Source of the DNA: Eggerthellaceae bacterium | Lineage (GTDB): Bacteria > Actinomycetota > Coriobacteriia > Coriobacteriales > Eggerthellaceae | Direction: 5' to 3' | Assembly: GCA_022791455.1 (NCBI GenBank) | Contig: JAAVZC010000007.1 | Location: forward strand, 184,059 to 248,058 | Length of the DNA: 64,000 nucleotides | Shown here: positions 10,150-16,528 of the stretch, piece after piece | Numbering within the stretch: position 1 is the stretch's first letter | How the letters are laid out: every line of letters starts with the position of its first letter | The notes under the pieces: model-generated | The model's database searches: none | Seen by the model: only the letters and a program-made list of their open reading frames with translations | What the model was told of the DNA's origin: nothing | Program-made: the position numbers and the translations under genes

Positions 10150-10263
10150 GGACTCTCCTATCGTGGGAATTGCTCGAAAACCCCGACATTCTACCACCGA
10201 CGCGCCCCATCGAAGAGCATCTTCGCCCCTAAGGGCGCAAAGAGTTTTGGCAGCAGTAAATTG

Positions 10264-10581
10264 CTACAGGCCCAGCGGATCGGCGAAGGCTGCCGGCAGC
10301 TGCTTGGCCAGCTGCTCAAATTCGTCGATGTCCTTCTGACGCTCGGTGTTGAACAGGTGCTTCTCTTCCTTGAGGGCATGGGCCAGCTTCAGCGGAGGCC
10401 ATTCTTGCGGAGCTTCTTCCAAGCCGCCGTTGCCGTCCACGTTGCGCTCCCACTCCAAAAACTCCTGCTTAGCCACGCGCAGTTCGCGGGGGCACTTGTC
10501 TTCCCGCTCCATGTGCTCGATGTCGGGCGTGATGCGCTTTTCGGTATCGATCAGTTTGTTCAGCAATTCTTGGTAGTCCAT
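10264..10581 (-). CDS. Small charged protein of unknown function
   Basis: 105 residues, rich in Glu, Lys and Leu, predicted mostly helical and soluble, with no signal peptide or membrane segment. The start (MDYQELLNKLIDTEKRI) follows AGATAGGAGACC, a good ribosome site, which is the main reason to accept it. It is upstream of leuC on the same strand, 114 bases away. I recognise no domain. The central WERNVDG and EEAPQEWPPL stretches carry most of the Trp/Pro. It could be a conserved lineage protein; no function can be given. Confidence 0.65.
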   Translation of the reverse strand: MDYQELLNKLIDTEKRITPDIEHMEREDKCPRELRVAKQEFLEWERNVDGNGGLEEAPQEWPPLKLAHALKEEKHLFNTERQKDIDEFEQLAKQLPAAFADPLGL

Positions 10582-10833
10582 GATGGTCTCCTATCTGCGT
10601 TTTGCCGGCATGCGTCGCAAAGGTTCGCCGCGAAAGGCGCCACGAGCCCTCAAGCGCACAAGCTACCTGCTTCCATGGTAGGCAAGAACTCGCATTGGCC
10701 TGGTGCGCCGACCAAGAGGTCACCGCCCAGCCGCCGCATTGTTGCCGAATTGCAGGTTGGGGGTCAGCCGCCCGCGCGCTCCAGCAGCGCCGCAACCGCT
10801 AGAATAAGATTCTCGTTTCGGAAAGGACTGTCC

Positions 10834-11781
10834 ATGAGCGCATACAAACCAGGCCGCTATGCCGCTATCGATATCGGAACCGTCACGTGCCGAATGCTGG
10901 TGGCCGATGTGGACGCTGCGGGCGCCATCACGCCGCTGGCCAAAGAGTACGCCATCTGCAATTTGGGCGAAGGAGTGGATGCCACCAACCACCTGAAGCC
11001 CGAGGCGATGGACCGGGTGTGCGCCGCGCTTGACCGCTATCAGGCAGTGCTGCGCGACCTGACGCCCGAAGATGGCGAAATTATTGTGACTACCATGGCC
11101 ACGTCCGCCGCTCGCGATGCGGAAAACGGCGCGGAGTTTATCGAACGGCTGGCGCTGCGCGGGTTGGAGTTGGCCATCATCCCCGGAACCGAGGAGGCCA
11201 CGCTCTCCTTCCAGGGAGCCGCAAGCGACTTCCCCGGCCAAACCATAATCGTGGCCGACATCGGCGGCGGCTCGACGGAAATCGCCTACGGGACGGCAGG
11301 GCACGGCCCCTCCATTCTGCACTCGTTTGACATCGGCTGCCGCCGCGTAACCGAGCGCTTCTTCCGCAGCGACCCGCCCTCACCGACCGAGCTCGACGCG
11401 GCGCGGGCGTGGATTCGCGAAACCTGGGGCCCGTACTTCGACAGCTGGATTGCCGGCGGCATGGCGCCCGACCAGCTGGTCTGCGTTGCCGGCACCGCCA
11501 CTACTACGGTTTCGGTGCGCGACGAGATGGAAATGTACGATTCTGCGCGGGTTCACCTCTCCCCCGTCACCGGCGACGAACTGGGGGCGGTGTTCCAGAA
11601 ATTGGACGTACCGCTGGAAGCGCGCCGGCACGTGGTGGGGCTCGACCCCGGCCGCGCCCCGGTGATTGTGGCCGGCATGGTCATTTTGCAAGAACTGCTG
11701 CGCGCCGCCGAAACCTGGCACTTCACTGCCAGTGAGTCCGACATTCTGAAAGGCATCATCCTCAAAGCCGCGAAGGAGTAG
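10834..11781 (+). CDS. ppx: Ppx/GppA-family phosphatase
   Basis: A 315-residue ASKHA-fold enzyme that hydrolyses polyphosphate or pppGpp. The N-terminal phosphate-binding loop is AAIDIGTVTCRML and the second glycine-rich loop is VADIGGGSTEIAYG. Only the two-lobed core is present. The C-terminal HD-like domain of long Ppx/GppA proteins is missing, so this is the short form typical of Actinobacteria. The ATG follows GAAAGGACTGTCC; a huge open frame reaching upstream into leuC is a shadow. The phosphatase gene follows after four bases. Substrate preference cannot be read from sequence. Confidence 0.9.
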   Translation: MSAYKPGRYAAIDIGTVTCRMLVADVDAAGAITPLAKEYAICNLGEGVDATNHLKPEAMDRVCAALDRYQAVLRDLTPEDGEIIVTTMATSAARDAENGAEFIERLALRGLELAIIPGTEEATLSFQGAASDFPGQTIIVADIGGGSTEIAYGTAGHGPSILHSFDIGCRRVTERFFRSDPPSPTELDAARAWIRETWGPYFDSWIAGGMAPDQLVCVAGTATTTVSVRDEMEMYDSARVHLSPVTGDELGAVFQKLDVPLEARRHVVGLDPGRAPVIVAGMVILQELLRAAETWHFTASESDILKGIILKAAKE

Positions 11782-11785
11782 GCCC

Positions 11786-12235
11786 GTGCACCGCATTCTG
11801 TTTGTCTGCCATGGCAATATCTGCCGATCGCCCATGGCGGAATTCGTGATGAAAGACTTGGTGGCGAAGGCGGGGCGGGCGGACGAATTCCACATCGAAT
11901 CCGCCGCTACCAGCAGCGAGGAGCTGGGCAACCCGGTGCATCCCGGCACGCGAAAGCGGCTGGCGGAAGAGGGCATTTCCTGTGCCGGCAAAACAGCCCG
12001 GCAGCTGCGGCGGGACGACTACGACCAGTGGGACCTCATCATCGGTGCCGATGCCGCGAATCTGCGCAACATGCAACGGCTCTTCGGCGGCGACCCCGCG
12101 GGCAAGCTGCACCTGCTGCTGGACTACGCCGACCGCCCCGGCCAATCCATCGCCGACCCCTGGTACACCGGCAACTTCGACGAAACCTACGACGACGTGC
12201 TAGCCGGCTGCAAGGGCCTGATGGCAGCGCTGTAG
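11786..12235 (+). CDS. Low-molecular-weight protein-tyrosine phosphatase
   Basis: A 149-residue cytoplasmic phosphatase. The P-loop CHGNICRS starts at the catalytic C8, and the general-acid Asp is in ADPWYTG near residue 125. The start is a GTG at 11786, four bases after the ppx stop, whose AAGGAG serves as ribosome site, so the two are translated together. Family members dephosphorylate phosphotyrosine proteins or act as arsenate reductases; the DPWY acid loop favours the former. Confidence 0.92.
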   Translation: MHRILFVCHGNICRSPMAEFVMKDLVAKAGRADEFHIESAATSSEELGNPVHPGTRKRLAEEGISCAGKTARQLRRDDYDQWDLIIGADAANLRNMQRLFGGDPAGKLHLLLDYADRPGQSIADPWYTGNFDETYDDVLAGCKGLMAAL

Positions 12236-12355
12236 GCGCTACCAGGTGCAGCCGAATCACGATCAACGCAATTGCCGAAGAGCTCACAGAAGGATATTGC
12301 CAGACGCACCGCGCCAAATGAGCAATTGTGGTAGTATTCTTTGGCAATCTTTGTC

Positions 12356-12438
12356 GGGGGCGTGGCGGAATTGGCATACGCAGCGGACTTAAAATCCGCC
12401 TCTTCGGATTGTGGGTTCGAGTCCCACCGCCCCTACCA
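12356..12438 (+). tRNA. tRNA-Leu(UAA)
   Basis: Acceptor stem GGGGGCG / CGCCCCT (one G-U pair), discriminator A and encoded CCA. The anticodon stem GCGGA/TCCGC holds the loop CTTAAAA, so the anticodon is UAA. The long variable arm (CTCTTCGGATT region) is typical of class II tRNA-Leu. The T arm is GTGGG-TTCGAGT-CCCAC. Confidence 0.95.
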
Positions 12439-12453
12439 GTTCCCTAAAACAAA

Positions 12454-13374
12454 CTAACAGGCGTCTCGCCAGCCGGCCAAGGCGGTGCACAGACCGTCGA
12501 GCAGCGTGATGGCGAAATGCTGCGCCGAGCGCTCCTCGCCCGCGTCGATCCACTGGCGGCTGGGAAGCACCACACCGATGCGAATGGGAGTCGCGTGCGC
12601 TGCCGCCGCCGCGTCGATGGCGGTGCGAATGCGCAGCGCCAGCTCGTCGGTGTCGGTATAAGGCACGCACGGAATGGAGGGCGTCGTCACCGAGCCTTCC
12701 ACCAGCACTTCCACCAGCACCATCGTGGAGTCCGGCTCCACCGAAAGCGCCTCGGCACTCACGAACTTCGAGGCCGGATTGGTGGCCTGGGCCAAGTTCG
12801 ACATGCGCGCCGCCACACTTCGCGTGAACTCGTCGATGCCAAACAGGCAGATGGCATTCGACTCCAGCACGTCGGCCGCACGGGCAAACCCCATGGACAC
12901 GGGAATCTTGCTAGCTTCTTTGCCTTCCCAAGAATGATGGAGGTTGCGCAGCGCCCGATAGGTGTACGCGCCGGCGATGCCGTCGGACGGCAGCCCCATG
13001 TTCATCTGGAAGTTGCGCACCGCCGCTTCGGTGTGCGCGCCGAAGATGCCGTCCTGCCAGCCGCTCGCGAACCCGAGCACGCTCAGCACCTGCTGCAGCT
13101 CGCGCACGTCGTGGCCGTGGAAATAGGGCATCTTCAGATACAGCGTGCGGTCTCCCAGGGAAAACGACGCGTCCACCAGCGCCGCCCACACCTTCTGGTC
13201 CACCTCGCGGGCAGGCTCCAGATGCACGGAGCGCGAAAAAGCCTCCACCGCATCGGCCGTGGGCAGGTCGAATACGCCGGTTACCTGGTCTTTTTCCAGA
13301 TAGCCGGCAGCAACCAGGCGGTTTTGCACATCTTCGACGGCGGGGCCGGAAGCCCCCAGGGCAATGGTATCCAT
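12454..13374 (-). CDS. Protein with two peptidoglycan-binding repeats and an unknown C-terminal domain
   Basis: 306 residues. Two PG_binding_1-like repeats occupy about 1-70 (GASGPAVEDVQNRLVAAGYL ... GVFDLPTADAVEAFS) and 80-150 (GHDVRELQQVLSVLGF ... DGIFGAHTEAAVRNFQ). Residues 160-306 are a domain I do not recognise, with several strands and a conserved-looking IRIGVVLPSRQW. There is no signal peptide or membrane helix, so it is either cytoplasmic or exported by another route. The polyprenyl synthase ends three bases upstream (stop 13378), so the two are probably one operon that ties lipid-carrier supply to wall metabolism; that link is inference. Confidence 0.8.
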   Translation of the reverse strand: MDTIALGASGPAVEDVQNRLVAAGYLEKDQVTGVFDLPTADAVEAFSRSVHLEPAREVDQKVWAALVDASFSLGDRTLYLKMPYFHGHDVRELQQVLSVLGFASGWQDGIFGAHTEAAVRNFQMNMGLPSDGIAGAYTYRALRNLHHSWEGKEASKIPVSMGFARAADVLESNAICLFGIDEFTRSVAARMSNLAQATNPASKFVSAEALSVEPDSTMVLVEVLVEGSVTTPSIPCVPYTDTDELALRIRTAIDAAAAAHATPIRIGVVLPSRQWIDAGEERSAQHFAITLLDGLCTALAGWRDAC

Positions 13375-13377
13375 GGG

Positions 13378-14427
13378 CTACTGCAATCGGTTGACGAACC
13401 AGTCGGCCATGGACAGCAACAGCTCGCGCGAGGGCGAGGGCTCCAACATGTCGATCAAACGGTTCTTCGCGATGCTCGTCAGGTTCTCCGCGTAATTGCG
13501 GGCGTACTCGATGGAGCCGGCGTCTTCCATAATCTGCACGGCCTCCGCCAGCACCTCGGGATCCTTCTCCTTCGCGGAGAGGATCTCCACCAGGCGATCG
13601 CGCTGATCGGAGTTGCGCAGGGCGTGCACCACCATCAGCGTGCGCTTGCCCTCGGTGATGTCGGAACGGAAGTCCTTCTTGGTGGACTCCTCCGCGCCGA
13701 TGAGGTTCAGCAGGTCGTCCTGAATCTGGAAGGCGAGACCGGTGTCAAGGCCGTAGTTGCGCAGGGCCTCCACCTGGGCCTCGGTGCCGCCGCCCACGAT
13801 GGCACCCACCGCCAGCGGAACCGCGCCGGAGTAGTGGGCGGTCTTGTGCGTGGCCATGACCAGGTAGTCCTCGGGAGTGATGTCGTAGCGGCTGTCGCGG
13901 GCCCAGCCCAGATCCAGCGCCTGACCCTCGATGGTGCGGCGGGTCATGTCGATGAGCTCGGCCACCACGCGCACCTTCGTGGAATCGTCCAGACACGGGT
14001 CGTTGATGACCGTGCCGTTCACCAGGCAAAGGGCCAGGTCGCCCATGTTGATGGCCAGCCCCTCCCCTTCGCTCAGGTGCAGGCAGGTCTCGCCGCGGCG
14101 CAGCTCCGCCTCGTCGGCGATGTCGTCGTGGATGAGCGCCGCCGTGTGGAAGTGCTCGATAGCGGCAGCCGCCGAAAGCGACCGGTCGATGTCCCCGCCC
14201 ACCGCCGAGCACGCGGCGAAGCAGATGAGGGGACGGTGGCGCTTGCCGCCGTTTTCGCTATAAGCCAAAAGCGGATCGTACAGGTAGCGATCCATGTCCG
14301 GGTGCGTGCCCCGGGGAATGAATTCGTTGATCGCCTCCCCCACCTGATCTGCATATGTGGTGAGGTACTCCTCGAAAGAGCTGGGTGCAGGAACTGCCGA
14401 CATAATGATTTCTTTAATAGTAGTCAT
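13378..14427 (-). CDS. Polyprenyl (isoprenoid) diphosphate synthase family protein
   Basis: A 349-residue trans-prenyltransferase that elongates allylic diphosphates with isopentenyl diphosphate. The basic GKRHRP is at 61-66, the first aspartate-rich motif DDIAD at 101-105 followed by RRG, and the second motif near residue 236 reads DDLLN rather than DDxxD. The missing third Asp is a real deviation that may alter activity or product length. Start ATG 14427 is preceded by GAGAGCG; an internal ATG eight codons later is possible. Candidate products are the menaquinone side chain or undecaprenyl-type precursors; sequence alone does not decide. Confidence 0.88.
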   Translation of the reverse strand: MTTIKEIIMSAVPAPSSFEEYLTTYADQVGEAINEFIPRGTHPDMDRYLYDPLLAYSENGGKRHRPLICFAACSAVGGDIDRSLSAAAAIEHFHTAALIHDDIADEAELRRGETCLHLSEGEGLAINMGDLALCLVNGTVINDPCLDDSTKVRVVAELIDMTRRTIEGQALDLGWARDSRYDITPEDYLVMATHKTAHYSGAVPLAVGAIVGGGTEAQVEALRNYGLDTGLAFQIQDDLLNLIGAEESTKKDFRSDITEGKRTLMVVHALRNSDQRDRLVEILSAKEKDPEVLAEAVQIMEDAGSIEYARNYAENLTSIAKNRLIDMLEPSPSRELLLSMADWFVNRLQ

Positions 14428-14595
14428 ATCGCTCTCGGGACGCGGCGGACAAAAGCGGGCCTTGGAAACGCCCGCACGAACAAGTCATGATACCACATAG
14501 CCCCGCAAGGCTGGCGCTTTCGCTGCCCGCGGTAGAAAAACCATACAACGCGGAAGGGTGCGGGGCGCGGCCTGGTCGAAGGGGGGCGAAACAGA

Positions 14596-14630
14596 AGCGC
14601 CGCCCTTCCATGCAGTGAAAGGGCGGCGCT
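14596..14630 (-). terminator. Terminator of the DivIC/FtsB-like gene
   Basis: Perfect 12-bp GC-rich stem AGCGCCGCCCTT / AAGGGCGGCGCT with an 11-base loop, 21 bases past the stop at 14651. It is followed on the minus strand by CTGTTTCG, a weak T-tract. Confidence 0.65.
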
Positions 14631-14650
14631 GGGAACGCAGGGGCGGCGGG

Positions 14651-15715
14651 CTACTCCACGCCGAAGAACGAATCCAGAAACGGCGAGTACCAGGTTTCCG
14701 GCGGCTCTACCTGATCGGACACCACGTTGGCCTGGAAGGCGGATTCCTTGGCGTCGAGGCCGGAAACGTTCACGGCGTTCTCGCCCGGGTTCACCCAGCC
14801 CAGCTGATCGCGGGCCTCGTCGGCAATACCCTCCTCGGTGGAAAGCCGGTCCACCGACGCTTGCAGCGAATCGTTGCGGGCCACGATGGCGTCGTATTCC
14901 GCCTGCAGCCGCGCCACTTCGCGAATCTCCTGATAGTACATGCGCGCGGGATCGTACAGAACAACACAGGCCAGCGCAATGACGGCCACTGATGCCCCCA
15001 GCCGCGCCAGGTGTTTCTTCCAGTTGCCCCGCTTCGGCTCGCCGCCCTTGACGGCTGCCGCAGAACGGGCGCCCTTGCTGCCATTCTTCAAACTCTCGGA
15101 GGATCGCTTGTGGGACCGGCCCATCTCGCCTTTGTAGACGGCGGCGCGAGGACCTGCCTCTTCGGGAGCCGCCCCTTTCGCACGATCGGACGTGCCGTAG
15201 GTGCGGTCGAACTGGCGCTCGGCTCGCTCCTTGGCGTTCGCCCGCTTCTTCTTCTGATGGCGCTCGGCCAAATCGTCGAAGAAGGCCTTGTTCTGCTGCT
15301 CGACCGCCTTCGCCGGCGCCTGCCGGGAACTGCCCTGACGGGGCTGCTGGCGACGCGGAGCCTCTGCGCGGCTTTGCGAACGGGCAGAGGATCGGGACTT
15401 CGCGGCAGGCGATGCAGGTTTCGCCGCTCGTCCGCTGGCGGCAGACCGCGAGGCTTTGGGCGCAGCAGGCTTTCCGGCGCGAGAAGTTGCAGAAACGGGG
15501 CGTCCGGCGCGGGAGGCCGCTTGTCCGGCAGCCGTGCGACCCTTCGCCGATGCCGCCTTCTGCGAACCGGCAGACCTGCGGGGTGATTCACCAGGGGAAA
15601 CAGAACGCACAGAGCTACGGCCGCGTTTCGCGTCGTCGAAAGAGACTATGTTGTTGCGCGTAGCCAAAGTGATCCTCGATGCACGTTCTTGTTCGTTTGT
15701 AGCGTGTTTATGCAT
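14651..15715 (-). CDS. Septum-formation initiator (DivIC/FtsB/FtsL-like) with long disordered N-terminus
   Basis: 354 residues. The C-terminal third has one membrane helix (about 243-260, LGASVAVIALACVVLYD), then a coiled coil with heptad pattern (EIREVARLQAEYDAIVARNDSLQASVDRLS), then the short DEARDQLGWVNPGE motif typical of DivIC-type proteins of the divisome. The first ~235 residues are low complexity, rich in Ala, Arg, Ser, Lys and Pro, highly basic and surely disordered; most DivIC proteins are only ~100-180 residues long. An inside-facing basic tail of this size might bind DNA, RNA or partner proteins. Family is reasonably sure, exact orthology is not. Confidence 0.82.
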   Translation of the reverse strand: MHKHATNEQERASRITLATRNNIVSFDDAKRGRSSVRSVSPGESPRRSAGSQKAASAKGRTAAGQAASRAGRPVSATSRAGKPAAPKASRSAASGRAAKPASPAAKSRSSARSQSRAEAPRRQQPRQGSSRQAPAKAVEQQNKAFFDDLAERHQKKKRANAKERAERQFDRTYGTSDRAKGAAPEEAGPRAAVYKGEMGRSHKRSSESLKNGSKGARSAAAVKGGEPKRGNWKKHLARLGASVAVIALACVVLYDPARMYYQEIREVARLQAEYDAIVARNDSLQASVDRLSTEEGIADEARDQLGWVNPGENAVNVSGLDAKESAFQANVVSDQVEPPETWYSPFLDSFFGVE

Positions 15716-15737
15716 GAAGCCTTACCAGAATAGCACA

Positions 15738-15761
15738 GGCGGCCCCCAAAAGAGAGCCGCC
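15738..15761 (-). terminator. Possible terminator of reductase cassette 1
   Basis: Short GGCGGC / GCCGCC hairpin with a 12-base loop, between the Fe-S subunit stop (15802) and the next start (15715). No strong T-tract. Confidence 0.4.
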
Positions 15762-15801
15762 GTTTGCGCAATGTTGCAAAAATCCAAGCTACCGAGAGAT
15801 G

Positions 15802-16410
15802 CTAGCCCCTCCAGGCCATGCGGCGCAGGATGTAGCGGTAGCGGGGGCGGTTGCCGGAGTCGGGCAGGGCGTGCACGTCGGCGTCGGCGAACTCCTCGCA
15901 GAAGTCGCCCAGCTTGAGGCCGCCCACTCCACTGAAGTCGCGGATGTTGCCGTCGAAGTCGCCGAACCAGCGGGCCATGCCGCCGCACTGGCTCACGCAC
16001 TGGGGCAGCTCGCCCTGGGCCACCTGCTGCTCGCAGAGGGTGCACTTCTCCACCACGCGCTCCTCCTCGTTCAGGTAGCGCACCCCGTAGGGGCAGGCCA
16101 TCGCGCAGAACTGGCAGCCGATGCACTTGGACTTGTCGATCTGCACCGTGCCGTCGGCCACCACATGCGACGCCTCGGTGGGGCACACCGCCACGCAGGC
16201 GGGGTCGTCGCAGTGCTGGCAGCTCACCGTGAGGAAGTACAGGTCCACGTCGGGCCAGTTGCCGCCCTCGGAGGTGGGGTTCGGGCCGATGCGCAGGGTC
16301 TTGTTCCAGAAGGCGCCCACCGGCACGCCGTTGACGGCCTTGCAGGCCACCGAGCAGCCCAGGCATCCGACGCAGCGGTTGACGTCGGTGACTATTCCGT
16401 ATCGCGTCAT
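15802..16410 (-). CDS. Four-cluster [4Fe-4S] electron-transfer subunit (DmsB-like), cassette 1
   Basis: A 202-residue ferredoxin-type subunit. Four cysteine clusters are visible in order: CVGCLGCSVAC, CQHCDDPACVAVC, CIGCQFCAMAC and CTLCEQ...CVSQC, the arrangement of DmsB/NrfC. It passes electrons to the molybdopterin subunit encoded 118 bases upstream. No membrane anchor follows, so its electron donor must be encoded elsewhere. It has no signal peptide and would be co-exported with the Tat substrate. It closely resembles the corresponding subunit in cassette 2 (same NEEERVVEKCTLCEQ stretch), so the two cassettes are paralogous. Confidence 0.93.
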   Translation of the reverse strand: MTRYGIVTDVNRCVGCLGCSVACKAVNGVPVGAFWNKTLRIGPNPTSEGGNWPDVDLYFLTVSCQHCDDPACVAVCPTEASHVVADGTVQIDKSKCIGCQFCAMACPYGVRYLNEEERVVEKCTLCEQQVAQGELPQCVSQCGGMARWFGDFDGNIRDFSGVGGLKLGDFCEEFADADVHALPDSGNRPRYRYILRRMAWRG

Positions 16411-16461
16411 GATCGCGTTTCCTTTCTATCAGGTTCGAGCCTCCCCGGCCGTCCGACGCGG

Positions 16462-16506
16462 GATCTCTCCACTCCGGCCCCTCCGGGGCCTCCGGCCGAG
16501 ATGACG
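16462..16506. repeat. Type B dispersed repeat between the cassette 1 genes
   Basis: gatctctccactccggcc ... ccgagatgacg with an inner GC-rich palindrome (CCCCTCCGGGG). It matches half of the type B block inside copA and sits in the leader between the molybdopterin and Fe-S genes. Confidence 0.8.
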
Positions 16507-16528
16507 TGGAGGCGAGGAGGCGTTTGCT

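Noticed and set aside
10198..10263. Leucine attenuator upstream of leuC
   Set aside because: A short TTGCGCCC/GGGGCGAA hairpin is present, but there is no leader peptide with leucine codons and no T-box sequence.
10582..10833. Possible gene between the small protein and ppx
   Set aside because: Open frames here lack ribosome sites and family features; the plus-strand frame is the upstream extension of ppx.
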